This document shows positions 1-9,110 of a stretch of DNA of 34,911 nt, one piece after another (the first letter of the stretch is position 1; the number at the start of each line of letters is the position of its first letter). A program made the translations under genes and the position numbers. The stretch spans positions 1 through 34,911 of the forward strand of contig JAAVLZ010000024.1 of the NCBI GenBank assembly GCA_012034405.1, read 5' to 3'. This stretch comes from Oscillospiraceae bacterium HV4-5-C5C. GTDB taxonomy: Bacteria; Bacillota; Clostridia; Saccharofermentanales; Fastidiosipilaceae. Under the pieces are notes generated by a model. It made no database searches. It was given only the letters and a program-made list of their open reading frames with translations, and was not told the DNA's origin.

Positions 1-103
1 AGATTTTCCGCTTCAGCTGCATGGTTTTGCAATATATACATCAATATTTTGAAATCGCGTCACAATTCCTGCAAGCTCACTAAAAGGTCTTAAGTTTAAT
101 AAG

Positions 104-2374
104 TTAATCAGCATTAGTCGGGCTGTAGGCTTCCGCGGATACTCCCGGCAATTGCGTGATGCCAAAGTCACTATAGTCGGTGTCCCCAAAGTAGGTATCA
201 AACATCACCCTGGCCAACTCAGAGATATAGGCTCCACGGGCACCGGTTTCAATCCAGGCAGCTATGGCCACCTGAGGATCATCATACGGCGCGTAGCAGA
301 TGTATATGCCATCATTGGTCATGCCATATCCATCCAGCACGGTATCAGCTGTCCCCGTTTTTCCAGCTGACAGATATGAGGCATCCACAAAGGTAGAATA
401 CGCGGTAGATTCCGGATCAGTTGTCATGCGCAGCATACCGGCGCGAATGGGTTCCAGATCTGATTCATCATAGTCGATAGCGGTTGGCTCACCATCCGCC
501 TTTTGCAAAACAGAACCATCACTGGCCGTGATTTCATCAATGACATGAACATCGGTCAGATAGCCGGTGGCAATAGCCCCCACCGCCCGAGCCAGCTGGA
601 CCGCAGTATAGGAGTTAAGGCCCTGCCCGATTGAAGTCTGCACCGTATCAGCCGCATACCAGAGTTGGTTGCTGGGATCTTTATACAGGCTGGCCTTGAG
701 ATCGCGTGAGGGCCGGTAACCCGCAGTCTCACCATAGAGCTCAATGCCGGTTTTCTCTCCCAGGCCCAAATCTTTTAAGGTCGGCCACAGCCGGTCGATG
801 CCTAAGGCAGATCCATAGGTGTAAAAATAGGTATTGCAGGAGTACGCAATGGCTTTATCCAGCTGCACAATTCCATGTTTACCCAGGCAATCAAAAGTCA
901 TGCCATCAACCAGATATGTTCCGGTACAATTGACCGTGGAACTGGCATCTGCTACACCGTTGGATAAAATAGCCAAAGCGGTAAAGACTTTAAAAGTCGA
1001 ACCAGGAGCCTTGCTGGTCTGGATCGCGCGGTTGATCATGGGTAACCCGTCATCATCAGACAGATAGTTTTCGACCTGGGCTTCAGCTTCCTCATCCGTA
1101 TCCATATCAATGAAGGCTTGCGGATCATAGGTAGGCAGATTAATCATTGCCAGCACCGCGCCATCATTTTTAAGATCCAGCATAACCGCTGAACCGGTCG
1201 ATTTGGGAAAGTCGGTAAACTCATCATCATTGTTCAGGTAATCAATCATCTGGGCCATTTTATAGGTGCCGGCTTTTTGAATATCCATATTAATCGTCAA
1301 TTTAACACTGCCACCGGCTACGGCCGCCTGATTATCAGTCTCTGTATAAAACTCTCCCTGATCTTCATCACTGGTCCATATATTGTAATTTGACAACCCA
1401 TTCGTACCGTGAAGATATCGCTCGGCCACAGCTTCGATTCCCGCTTTACCGACCGTATCGTTAACGCCGTAACCCTGGGAGCTCAGGGTTTTGTATTCAT
1501 CACTGGTAATCTGTCCGACATAGCCAATAACCGGAGCCAGGAATTGAGCGTCCTCACTATATTGGCGCACTGACTCCTTTGTCGTTACGACGCCTTGATA
1601 AATATAATTTTGTTCATTCAAGATCGTTACCAAACTATCCGGCAGATCTTCAGCAATCTCTACAGGCGTACCTTGTTGAAACAACCAGTTGTTGAGATAG
1701 ATCTCAAATCTCAGGCGTAAGATTTTTTTACGTTCCAGTTCATTGTACTGATCTGAGATACCGAACTTGGTCTGGCACAAGTAGTTATAAAAGACCTGGG
1801 GGGTCTCCTTGACATAGAGCGTGTCCGTCGCACTTTCAGTCTTTCCGTCCGGCAGCGCCTTCAAGCCCAGATAGTTACTGTTTTCCTGCCAATAAATCAT
1901 GGCATCCTGGCTCATGGCAAATTTCATGCTGCTTAAGTCTAAATAGTCATCGATTGCATGACCGTAATCAATCTCATAATAATCCAGCAGTTCTGCCAGC
2001 TTCAGCAAGACCGCGTTCAGTTCATCGTCCGTCAGATCAGCGTCGGCGTAATACAGCATGTTTTTTTTAACGGTAGTGGCCAGCAGCCGTCCCTCGCTAT
2101 CATAAATATCTCCGCGGTCTGCTACCTCTTCATATTGCCGGCTGACAGTCGTTGTATTATTTTCCTGCGAGATCTGCGCCGCCTGCAGCTGCAAACTGGC
2201 AGTGCCACCCAGCATGACCGCGAAGATAAGCAGGATACAAATGAAAATAATTGAAAACCGGCTGCTGAAAAAGCGTTTCAGGCGCCCGGATCTGCCAGGT
2301 CCGGGCGATATAAGCAGGTCAGTCTGCGGCGCTTTGATAAAAAGCTCAGGATCAGTCTTTTTTCTTTTAAACAT
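104..2374 (-). CDS. mrdA: Penicillin-binding protein 2 (peptidoglycan transpeptidase of the elongasome)
   Basis: Class B PBP that cross-links peptidoglycan during side-wall growth, anchored in the membrane with the catalytic domain outside. The 756-residue protein has a charged cytoplasmic N-terminus and one membrane segment at about residues 34-58. A PBP-dimer domain follows, with the motif DRGDIYDSEGRLLA, then a transpeptidase domain. All three active-site motifs are present: STFK (Ser459, Lys462), SCN (Ser512) and KTGT (Lys672). It is longer than E. coli PBP2 (about 630 residues), mostly in the non-catalytic region. The ATG at 2374 has only a weak ribosome site and lies 5 bases after the mreD stop, so translation is probably coupled to mreD. 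It is the last gene of mreC-mreD-mrdA. The downstream stretch 1-103 shows no gene or clear terminator. Function is certain at family level; the elongasome role is inferred from the mreCD neighbours. Confidence 0.95.
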   Translation of the reverse strand: MFKRKKTDPELFIKAPQTDLLISPGPGRSGRLKRFFSSRFSIIFICILLIFAVMLGGTASLQLQAAQISQENNTTTVSRQYEEVADRGDIYDSEGRLLATTVKKNMLYYADADLTDDELNAVLLKLAELLDYYEIDYGHAIDDYLDLSSMKFAMSQDAMIYWQENSNYLGLKALPDGKTESATDTLYVKETPQVFYNYLCQTKFGISDQYNELERKKILRLRFEIYLNNWLFQQGTPVEIAEDLPDSLVTILNEQNYIYQGVVTTKESVRQYSEDAQFLAPVIGYVGQITSDEYKTLSSQGYGVNDTVGKAGIEAVAERYLHGTNGLSNYNIWTSDEDQGEFYTETDNQAAVAGGSVKLTINMDIQKAGTYKMAQMIDYLNNDDEFTDFPKSTGSAVMLDLKNDGAVLAMINLPTYDPQAFIDMDTDEEAEAQVENYLSDDDGLPMINRAIQTSKAPGSTFKVFTALAILSNGVADASSTVNCTGTYLVDGMTFDCLGKHGIVQLDKAIAYSCNTYFYTYGSALGIDRLWPTLKDLGLGEKTGIELYGETAGYRPSRDLKASLYKDPSNQLWYAADTVQTSIGQGLNSYTAVQLARAVGAIATGYLTDVHVIDEITASDGSVLQKADGEPTAIDYDESDLEPIRAGMLRMTTDPESTAYSTFVDASYLSAGKTGTADTVLDGYGMTNDGIYICYAPYDDPQVAIAAWIETGARGAYISELARVMFDTYFGDTDYSDFGITQLPGVSAEAYSPTNAD

Positions 2375-2379
2375 AACTG

Positions 2380-2937
2380 TTATCTTTCTAGCTTGACATA
2401 ATCATAGCTGTGCCGGGGATACGGTCCGGCGAAATGCAAAAGGACAAAGAGAATAACTGACGGAATAATATTTACCCGGACGGAGGGCCAGAGTGTCTGT
2501 CGGATATAAAGTAACAGGCCCGGCCAGAGGGACTTGATATCATTGTTCAGTACGGGCAGATAACTCAAGGCGGTTGATGCCAGCTGGAACAGAGCTGACA
2601 TCAGCAGACAAATCAGCACCGCGCCAATTAGATTTGCGTGCAGCCGTTTTTTCAACAGATAGTGAGATAACAAGGCCAGGCATAACATCACGAGCATCCC
2701 CGGTCCCACGGTCTTACCAAATAAGAAATCCAGGAAATAGCCGGCGACTAATGCGCAGAACAGCGCGTCATTAAAGCTATAGAGATATGCGCATAAAACG
2801 GCCAGAAGCATAATAAAGTTTGGTTTAGCGGCAGTTTGGCTCCAGGCAGCCGGCCAGGCTGCCTGTAATCCAATCAGGAGGATAAAATATATTATGTACA
2901 CCACAATCTTGCGCCACGGGCGCTTGCTGTCTGTCAT
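2380..2937 (-). CDS. mreD: Rod-shape-determining membrane protein MreD
   Basis: Small integral membrane protein of the elongasome that works with MreC and PBP2. The 185 residues are mostly hydrophobic with about five predicted membrane segments, the first at about residues 11-33. The family is poorly conserved in sequence, so the assignment rests on size, hydrophobicity and position between mreC and mrdA. The ATG at 2937 is preceded by GGAG at 8-base spacing. It lies 14 bases after the mreC stop, which supports one transcript. Confidence 0.85.
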   Translation of the reverse strand: MTDSKRPWRKIVVYIIYFILLIGLQAAWPAAWSQTAAKPNFIMLLAVLCAYLYSFNDALFCALVAGYFLDFLFGKTVGPGMLVMLCLALLSHYLLKKRLHANLIGAVLICLLMSALFQLASTALSYLPVLNNDIKSLWPGLLLYIRQTLWPSVRVNIIPSVILFVLLHFAGPYPRHSYDYVKLER

Positions 2938-2951
2938 AGCGTGCTCCGCGT

Positions 2952-3830
2952 TCAGTCTGTTGTGGCAGCTGTGGTTTCAGCGGCCTGGCTTTGTGTTTCA
3001 GGTATTAACAGGAATACATCACTTAAACTGTCAAAGTCGACATAAGGTTCCAGTTCCGCCCAATTCCCGCCTGAACTGCGGTGCACCGCGCTTATTTTGC
3101 CCAGCAGGATCCCGGCCGGATAAATTCCGCCTTCGCCGGAAGTAATGATTTCATCGCCAGCAGTCAGAGTGCTGTTTTCAGGTATCTGGTCAACCATACA
3201 CAAGCCGCTTGCTTTCAGCAAGGCATCACCGTGAACTCTTACCTGGGCGCCGGAGGTCCGGTTCACCTTGCCGGACACCACAAAGCCAGGATTCAACAGT
3301 GGTAATACTTTGCTGCTGCTGAGATCTGAGGATTGGATCCGGCCGATCAAAGCCATCTGACTATCCACCACGGCGATGGTGTCTTCAGTCGCCAGACGCT
3401 GATCATCACTGCTGCCTATATCAATCCTGAAGGCGTCAAACCAATCACTGAAGCCTTCACTAAGCAGACTGGCATGTGTGACATCCAGGTCATCATAAGC
3501 TGATTTAATTTTTAACGCATCTTTTAGTTCCTGATATTTTTGATTTTCAGCTGTCAGAGTCCTGACCTCTTGTTCCAGCTTTGCGTTCTCTTCTTGCAGG
3601 GTACGGTTTTCTTCACTAAGTCCGACGCCGTCATTAATGGCGGTCCAGGTGTCGCTCAGTCGGGTGCGTATTTTTATAAAGCCTTGCTGAACCGGCTCCA
3701 GCACCGCGGAAACGGGTGTAAACAAAGCGTCAACCGGACTGCCGGGGAATAATGACCATATAAATAGGCCCAGAATCAGCACGACAATCAGTACGACGAG
3801 ACTAAATCGATTGAATTTGAATTTACTCAA
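2952..3830 (-). CDS. mreC: Cell-shape-determining protein MreC
   Basis: Bitopic scaffold protein of the lateral-wall elongation machinery; it interacts with MreD and class B PBPs outside the membrane. The 292 residues contain one N-terminal membrane helix (about 9-29), a coiled coil (about 70-105, rich in Glu, Leu and Asn), then the MreC beta-rich domain, which includes GDEIITSGEGGIYPAGILLG. That segment is the usual C-terminal MreC signature. The start is a TTG at 3830 with an AGGAG site about 9 bases upstream; there is no early in-frame ATG. A Thr/Ala-rich tail follows the domain. A good sigma-A-like promoter lies in the 103-base gap before it, so mreC-mreD-mrdA can be transcribed independently of radC. 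Confidence 0.93.
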   Translation of the reverse strand: MSKFKFNRFSLVVLIVVLILGLFIWSLFPGSPVDALFTPVSAVLEPVQQGFIKIRTRLSDTWTAINDGVGLSEENRTLQEENAKLEQEVRTLTAENQKYQELKDALKIKSAYDDLDVTHASLLSEGFSDWFDAFRIDIGSSDDQRLATEDTIAVVDSQMALIGRIQSSDLSSSKVLPLLNPGFVVSGKVNRTSGAQVRVHGDALLKASGLCMVDQIPENSTLTAGDEIITSGEGGIYPAGILLGKISAVHRSSGGNWAELEPYVDFDSLSDVFLLIPETQSQAAETTAATTD

Positions 3831-3870
3831 AATCTTTGCTCCTGTTCAACCCTGCCAACGTAATAAAGCT

Positions 3871-3899
3871 ATCATAGCTAAATCCCCTGCCTTATTCAA
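3871..3899 (-). promoter_or_regulatory. Predicted sigma-A promoter of mreC-mreD-mrdA
   Basis: Read on the minus strand: TTGAAT (3899-3894), a 17-base spacer, then TATGAT (3876-3871), about 40 bases before the mreC start. The match is 4/6 and 5/6 with ideal spacing. Prediction only. Confidence 0.55.
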
Positions 3900-3933
3900 T
3901 CATTGAAAGGTTAACATTCTGCCTCCGGCGGAC

Positions 3934-4647
3934 TCAGGATTCATCCCATAAATGGCTTTCCCGCCGCAGACTTTTGCTTCCGAACCGACCAACAATAATG
4001 TGATCGTAGATGGCAACGCCAATCAGTCTTCCCGCTGCAATCAATTGACGGGTCGTATTAATATCATCCAGACTTGGTGTGGGATCTCCGCTCGGATGAT
4101 TATGCATAAGGATAATGCCGACCGCATTCGCCTTGACCGCATGGCGAAAGACATCGCGGGCCTGAATGCTTACAGATGCGACCGAGCCCTCACTGATGGT
4201 GCAGTTTTTTATTAATCGATTTTGGTTATCCAGCAAAACCGCGCTCAGGCGTTCGTGATCCAATACTCTGAGTCTGCTGCCAAAGCGTGAAACCACCGCT
4301 TCCGGAGTGCTCAGCTGTGGCTCCGGTATAGCGCCGGCTTCCTGAAAGCGATGAGCTAGCTCAATCACGGCGGCAACCTGCGCCGCCTTAACCGGACCGA
4401 TCCCCGTAATATTCAGGAGTTCGCTGATACTGACATCAGATAAATGGCTTAAATCATTTTCTGCTCCGGCCTGTCTCAGGATTAATCGGGCCAGTTCCAC
4501 CGCGTTGGCCTGGCGGTGACCCGCTCGCAAAATAACTGCCAGTAATTCCGCGCTGCTTAAAGACCCGGCGCCCTGCTGCAGCAGCCGTTCAATTGGTCGT
4601 TCAGACCGGGGCAGATCCTGTATCCGCCTAAATGAATCGAGGCCCAT
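3934..4647 (-). CDS. radC: RadC family JAB/MPN-domain protein
   Basis: The 237-residue protein has an N-terminal helix-hairpin-helix-like region (about 50-95, with LLNITGIGPVKAAQV) and a C-terminal JAB1/MPN metalloprotease-like domain. The metal-binding motif HNHPSGDPTPSLDD starts at His182 with His184 and downstream Asp, so the predicted zinc site is intact. The historical link to DNA repair is doubtful; the molecular role of RadC is not established. The ATG at 4647 has a good AAGGAG site. radC next to the mre genes is a common Firmicutes arrangement, but mreB usually sits between radC and mreC and is absent here. Confidence 0.93.
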   Translation of the reverse strand: MGLDSFRRIQDLPRSERPIERLLQQGAGSLSSAELLAVILRAGHRQANAVELARLILRQAGAENDLSHLSDVSISELLNITGIGPVKAAQVAAVIELAHRFQEAGAIPEPQLSTPEAVVSRFGSRLRVLDHERLSAVLLDNQNRLIKNCTISEGSVASVSIQARDVFRHAVKANAVGIILMHNHPSGDPTPSLDDINTTRQLIAAGRLIGVAIYDHIIVGRFGSKSLRRESHLWDES

Positions 4648-4737
4648 ACTAAATTTCTCCTTGTCACATAATTGCTCCGAAGGGAAATTAAGCGGGCCTC
4701 GGGCTCTAATTAAAAGATGAAGACAGATCCAGCTGGA

Positions 4738-6153
4738 TTAAAAGTCAGCCGAGCCTACAGTTCTGGGGAAAGCTTCAACATCACGGATATTGGTGACGGA
4801 TGTCAGATACATGATAAGGCGTTCAAAGCCTAAGCCAAAGCCGGCGTGTTTTGTACTGCCATAGCGCCTCAGGTCCAGATACCAATCGTAAGCTGCCTGA
4901 TTCATGCCCAGCTCAGCCATACGCGCAGTCAAAACATCCATCCGTTCTTCGCGCTGACTGCCGCCAATGATCTCACCGATGCCCGGGACCAGGCAGTCCA
5001 TGGCCGCTACCGTCTTATTGTCCGGATTATTTCTCATATAGAAAGCTTTGATTTCCTTGGGATAATCGGTAACAAAAACCGGCGCCTTAATCAATTCTTC
5101 AGTCAGATAGCGTTCATGCTCTGTCTGCAGATCGCAGCCCCAGAAAACCGGATACTTAAAGCGATCCTTGACTTTTTCCAGTTCAGCAATCGCCTGAGTA
5201 TAAGTCAAAGCGGCAAAATCTGACCGGGTGATGCTTTGCATGCGCTCCAGTAATTTATCATCCACAAAACGGTTGAAAAACGCCATTTCCTCCGGACATT
5301 TTTCCAGCACCTCAGCGATGACGGCTTTCAGCATATGCTCGGCCAGTTGCATATCATCCTGAAGATCAGCAAAGGCTATCTCCGGTTCAACCATCCAGAA
5401 TTCTGCCGCGTGCCTGGCGGTATTGGAGTTTTCCGCCCTGAAAGTCGGGCCAAAGGTATAAACCCTGGCAAAAGCCTGAGCAAAGGCCTCGGCATTCAGC
5501 TGGCCGCTGACCGTTAAAAAGGTCCGTTTACCAAAAAAGTCCTGCTTGTAATCAACCTCTCCAGTCTCCGTCAGCGGCGGAGCTGCCGGGTCTAAAGTGG
5601 TGACCTGGAACATCTCGCCGGCCCCTTCAGCGTCACTGCCGGTAATCAGAGGCGTGTTCACATAGATAAAATTCTGCTCCTGAAAGAAGCGATGAATTGC
5701 GTAAGCCGCCACGGACCGGACTCTGAAAACCGCGCTGAACAGGTTGGTGCGAGGCCGCAGATGAGCCACCGTGCGCAGGAACTCCGGCGAATGGCGCTTA
5801 GGCTGTAAAGGATAATCCGGCGGGCAGGTGCCTTCAATACTGACAGCTTCAGCCTGGATTTCAAACGGTTGCCGGGAGTCCGGCGTCAGGACCAGCTGTC
5901 CGGTCACCCAAAATGAGCTGCCGCTGCCTTGCCGCGACAGTTCCGCGTAGTTGCTCAGTTGATCGGCACTCAGCACGATCTGAACCGGTTTAAAAAAAGA
6001 TCCATCAGCCAGATCTATAAAACCAAAGTTTTTCTGGGCACGAACGGTTTTAGCCCAACCTGCCAGTCTGACTTGTTTACCGGCATAACTCTGAGGATCA
6101 CGGTACAGCTCCCTCACGGTAGTACGTTCCACGGTTTTACTTCCCTTCATCAT
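4738..6153 (-). CDS. asnS: Asparaginyl-tRNA synthetase
   Basis: Class IIb aminoacyl-tRNA synthetase charging tRNA-Asn with asparagine in the cytoplasm. An N-terminal OB-fold anticodon-binding domain (about residues 5-110, with [19 protein letters not shown]) is followed by the catalytic core. Motif 2 is visible in [19 protein letters not shown], and motif 3 in [12 protein letters not shown] near the C-terminus. I use the ATG at 6153 (471 residues, close to the family's usual length). The longer in-frame start at 6231 would add 26 residues of overlap with the SEC-C gene, and those residues do not resemble AsnRS. The ATG at 6150 is an equally good alternative. The gene lies 10 bases after the SEC-C stop, so it is probably co-transcribed. 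There is no room for its own T-box leader. Confidence 0.95.
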   Translation of the reverse strand: MMKGSKTVERTTVRELYRDPQSYAGKQVRLAGWAKTVRAQKNFGFIDLADGSFFKPVQIVLSADQLSNYAELSRQGSGSSFWVTGQLVLTPDSRQPFEIQAEAVSIEGTCPPDYPLQPKRHSPEFLRTVAHLRPRTNLFSAVFRVRSVAAYAIHRFFQEQNFIYVNTPLITGSDAEGAGEMFQVTTLDPAAPPLTETGEVDYKQDFFGKRTFLTVSGQLNAEAFAQAFARVYTFGPTFRAENSNTARHAAEFWMVEPEIAFADLQDDMQLAEHMLKAVIAEVLEKCPEEMAFFNRFVDDKLLERMQSITRSDFAALTYTQAIAELEKVKDRFKYPVFWGCDLQTEHERYLTEELIKAPVFVTDYPKEIKAFYMRNNPDNKTVAAMDCLVPGIGEIIGGSQREERMDVLTARMAELGMNQAAYDWYLDLRRYGSTKHAGFGLGFERLIMYLTSVTNIRDVEAFPRTVGSADF

Positions 6154-6163
6154 TTGCTTCAGA

Positions 6164-6694
6164 TCAGTTCTGCTGATTTTTACCACAGCAGTTCTTGTAT
6201 TTTTTTCCGCTGCCACAGGGACAAGGGTCATTACGTCCGACTTTAGTACTCACCGCAATATGGTCTTTGCGAAACTTAAGCGCGACTGCTTCCTGCTGTT
6301 GGGCGTCAAAAACATGATTCCATTCTTCCAAGCCGAACAGCCATTTGGCGCCGGCGTCATGCATATTATAAAGGAGTTTTTCAAAATCAATCTCCAGCTC
6401 AACAGGCGTATCTTCCTGGATAGACTCAAGGTCAAGCTCCTGCGTCAGGCTGCTTTGTATACCGTCCAGAAAGCCCAGAAAGATCTCCATGTCTCCATCA
6501 AAATGCAGCTCTGCCGCCATTTGGGCGGCTGGCATCTTCCAAACCTTATCCGGATAGGAACTTAAGATCTCCTTATAAGCACCTTGTTCCAGCTCATAAT
6601 AACGGGCCACATACGCTTCAAAGGCCTGTTGATCAGAACTGTCTTCTATTTTTTTACTCCACTCAGAAAAATAACTCATAAACTCACCACTCAA
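6164..6694 (-). CDS. SEC-C zinc-motif protein of unknown function
   Basis: The 176-residue cytoplasmic protein ends in a classic SEC-C zinc motif, [20 protein letters not shown], with the four ligand positions Cys, Cys, Cys, Cys intact. The same motif is found at the end of SecA and in many small proteins. The first 150 residues are acidic and helical and include FLDGIQSSL and [14 protein letters not shown]. From memory this resembles a conserved Clostridia family with no assigned role. The start is TTG at 6694, overlapping the icd stop by 4 bases, with GGAGA 8 bases upstream. The ATG at 6679 (171 residues) is an alternative but has poor spacing. It sits between icd and asnS and is probably co-transcribed with both. 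Confidence 0.8.
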   Translation of the reverse strand: MSGEFMSYFSEWSKKIEDSSDQQAFEAYVARYYELEQGAYKEILSSYPDKVWKMPAAQMAAELHFDGDMEIFLGFLDGIQSSLTQELDLESIQEDTPVELEIDFEKLLYNMHDAGAKWLFGLEEWNHVFDAQQQEAVALKFRKDHIAVSTKVGRNDPCPCGSGKKYKNCCGKNQQN

Positions 6695-7911
6695 GCTTGA
6701 TTCTCCAGCTTGTCTTTCACTTTTTCCGCAACCGCGGTCAGGAACTCACCGGTAGTCAAGGCTCTGGCATTTTTATGATCAAATTGCATTGCCAGATCAC
6801 CGGTCATATTCCCAGCTTCGATTGTATCCAGTGAGGCACGTTCAATCAAGTGGGCCAACGCCTCCAGTTCCGGCAATTGATCAAGTTGAGCCCGCTTAGC
6901 CAGCGCTCCGGTCCAGGCAAACAAGGTTGCCATGGGATTGGTTGAGGTTTGTTCTCCTTTAAGGTAGCGGTAATAATGCCGGGTGACAGTACCATGCGCT
7001 GCTTCATACTCATAAATATGATCAGGCGAAACCAGCACAGATGTCATCATGGCCAAGCTGCCGCAAGCTGAAGCCAGCATGTCACTCATCACATCGCCGT
7101 CGTAATTCTTACAGGCCCAGATGAAACCGCCTTCTGATCTCATAACCCGCGCGACAGCATCATCAATGAGGGTATAGAAATAAGTTATTCCGGCCTGCTC
7201 AAACTGAGCCTGAAACTCCTGAGAATAAACTTCATGAAAAATATCCTTAAAACGATGATCATAGGTTTTGGAAATCGTATCCTTAGTTGAAAACCATAAA
7301 TCCTGACCAACAACCAAGGCATAAGAAAAACAGGAGCGGGCAAAAGCGTAGATGGAGGCATCGGTATTGTGCATGCCCAGAATCACACCCGGTCCGCTGA
7401 AATCAAAGATCTTCTGAGTTTCGACTTGGCCATCCGGGTATTTTACCAACAGGCTGCATTCGCTGGCTCCGTCAATCCTCATTTCACTGTCCCGATAAAT
7501 GTCCCCATACGCGTGTCTGGCCAGCGTGATGGGTTTTTTCCAGCTTGATACCAGCGGTTTCAACCCCTGAACCATAATCGGCGTTCTGAACACCGTACCA
7601 TCAAGATAGGCACGTATTGTTCCGTTCGGGCTTTTCCACATTTGATGCAGTTTGTATTCATCCATCCGCTGGGCGTTAGGTGTAATCGTAGCGCACTTCA
7701 CCGCCACCCCCAATTCACGGGTTCTTTTTGCCGCGTCAAGCGTCACCTGATCAGCGGTAGCGTCACGGTTGGGCAGTCCAAGGTCAAAATATTCTGTTTT
7801 TAAATCAACAAACGGGCTTAGCAATATATCTTTTATCTGCTGCCAAACCACTCTGGTCATCTCATCGCCGTCCATCTCAACCAATGGCGTCTTCATTTTT
7901 ATCTTTTTCAT
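6691..7911 (-). CDS. icd: NADP-dependent isocitrate dehydrogenase, eukaryotic (IDH1-like) type
   Basis: Converts isocitrate and NADP+ to 2-oxoglutarate, CO2 and NADPH, supplying carbon skeletons for glutamate. The 406 residues align by eye along their whole length with mammalian IDH1/IDH2 rather than with E. coli Icd. Examples are [22 protein letters not shown], the RHAYGD segment with the Arg equivalent to human Arg132, [15 protein letters not shown] and [14 protein letters not shown]. Metal- and substrate-binding residues look intact. The ATG at 7911 has an excellent GGAGGG site. No citrate synthase or aconitase gene is nearby. It heads a likely icd-SEC-C-asnS transcript. Confidence 0.95.
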   Translation of the reverse strand: MKKIKMKTPLVEMDGDEMTRVVWQQIKDILLSPFVDLKTEYFDLGLPNRDATADQVTLDAAKRTRELGVAVKCATITPNAQRMDEYKLHQMWKSPNGTIRAYLDGTVFRTPIMVQGLKPLVSSWKKPITLARHAYGDIYRDSEMRIDGASECSLLVKYPDGQVETQKIFDFSGPGVILGMHNTDASIYAFARSCFSYALVVGQDLWFSTKDTISKTYDHRFKDIFHEVYSQEFQAQFEQAGITYFYTLIDDAVARVMRSEGGFIWACKNYDGDVMSDMLASACGSLAMMTSVLVSPDHIYEYEAAHGTVTRHYYRYLKGEQTSTNPMATLFAWTGALAKRAQLDQLPELEALAHLIERASLDTIEAGNMTGDLAMQFDHKNARALTTGEFLTAVAEKVKDKLENQA

Positions 7912-7942
7912 CGTTTTCCCTCCGCTCTATCATTCGTGATAA

Positions 7943-7948
7943 ATTATA
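7943..7948 (-). promoter_or_regulatory. Candidate -10 element upstream of icd
   Basis: A perfect TATAAT lies on the minus strand about 30 bases before the icd start, in the 108-base gap after holA. No convincing -35 hexamer is present at 16-18 bases, so this is a weak prediction. Confidence 0.35.
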
Positions 7949-8019
7949 CAGAATTATTTGTGTTTCAGCGCAGCTTGAGCTTATTATCTGACTAAATGAT
8001 CAGATTCTTGATTATCCAG

Positions 8020-9084
8020 TCACAAGGATTGGCTGGCGGCCAACCGGCCCGCCTGAGTAATCAGCAGTTCAAAGCCTAACCCATCCTCAATTTTGCCGGA
8101 CTTTATGTCCCGGTCCGTCCGGAAGCAGGCTTCATATAAGGCTGCCAGTTTATTATAATTAAATGCGGCAGCCTGTTTTTTCAAGCGGGCCGCAACAAAA
8201 GGGGGCACGCGAAGGTGCTCGATGATTTCCCGCTCAGACCATTCCCTGGCACAGATCAGCTGGCGGAAATGTCTGGATAACATCAGCAGCATTAATTGGA
8301 TCGGTTCTTTTTGCAGGCGCAGCGTTTGCATAATCATCAGCGCACCGGTCGTGTCTCCTTTTGACAAAGCTGCCGTCAGATCAAATATACTGCCGCGCTG
8401 GTCTGGGCAGCACACCGTCTCAATCAAATTTATATCTGCTGTTTTAAGCTGTTTCCATTGCATGTAGAGAGCAAGTTTTTTCATTTCATTGCTCAATGCA
8501 GCCATATCTGAATCGCAGCGGTAGATCAGGCTGTCTGAGGCCTCAGCTGTCAGACGAAAGCCTGCTTGTTTGGCCAGCTGTCCCAGTTTTTTCTCCAAAG
8601 TATAGACATCCAGTTTATTGATCTCCGCGGTCAGCCCTCCTGCTGTGCCGATTGCCTGAGGCAGAAGCTTAGATCTCAGATCAACTTTATCCTCCCAAAA
8701 GATCAGACAGCTTGAGGAAGGTATGGCCAAAACCATCTGCCGCAGCTGCTTCTGGAGCTCATCCGCCGGTCGGGGGGTAGTAAAATAATGTGACCGGCGC
8801 AGCAAAATCAGACGGCGAGGAGACAAAAATGGCGGGGTCTGCAGCTGTCCGGTTAATTTGTTCAGATCCAGTCTGCTGGCGTAACCTTCCAGATCCATGG
8901 TCAGAAAATCCAGGTCGGCCATCTGTGGGTCTAAAGCCAGCAATCTGATACGGTTAATGAGTTCCTGTTGTAAATAGACCTCATCCCCATAAATCAGATA
9001 CACCGGCCGGAGTACCTGACGTGTCAGTTCATCTGTCAGTTGTTCATATACAGCTTGACTGCTGCTGTTTTTGCGTGAAGCCAT
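8020..9084 (-). CDS. holA: DNA polymerase III delta subunit
   Basis: Subunit of the clamp loader that opens the beta clamp during replication. It has the delta N-terminal domain (YLIYGDEVYLQQELINRI at about residues 29-46), a region with FLSPRRLILLRRSHYF, and the C-terminal helical collar region (RQLICAREWSEREI). Its 354 residues are typical. I chose the ATG at 9084 because AGGGAGG sits 8 bases upstream. A start at 9117 would add 11 unrelated residues and overlap comEC. comEC followed by holA is a frequent order in Firmicutes. Confidence 0.92.
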   Translation of the reverse strand: MASRKNSSSQAVYEQLTDELTRQVLRPVYLIYGDEVYLQQELINRIRLLALDPQMADLDFLTMDLEGYASRLDLNKLTGQLQTPPFLSPRRLILLRRSHYFTTPRPADELQKQLRQMVLAIPSSSCLIFWEDKVDLRSKLLPQAIGTAGGLTAEINKLDVYTLEKKLGQLAKQAGFRLTAEASDSLIYRCDSDMAALSNEMKKLALYMQWKQLKTADINLIETVCCPDQRGSIFDLTAALSKGDTTGALMIMQTLRLQKEPIQLMLLMLSRHFRQLICAREWSEREIIEHLRVPPFVAARLKKQAAAFNYNKLAALYEACFRTDRDIKSGKIEDGLGFELLITQAGRLAASQSL

Positions 9085-9110
9085 CGCCTGTTCCTCCCTG
9101 ACAACACATT

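Noticed and set aside
1-103. Possible gene start or terminator downstream of mrdA (minC is often here)
   Set aside because: No coding frame or clear hairpin with a U-tract is visible; the AT-rich stretch is too short to judge.
6154-6163. T-box riboswitch before asnS
   Set aside because: Only 10 bases separate asnS from the gene upstream, leaving no room for a T-box.
6154-6231. Longer asnS start
   Set aside because: It overlaps the SEC-C gene including its zinc motif, and the extra residues do not resemble AsnRS.
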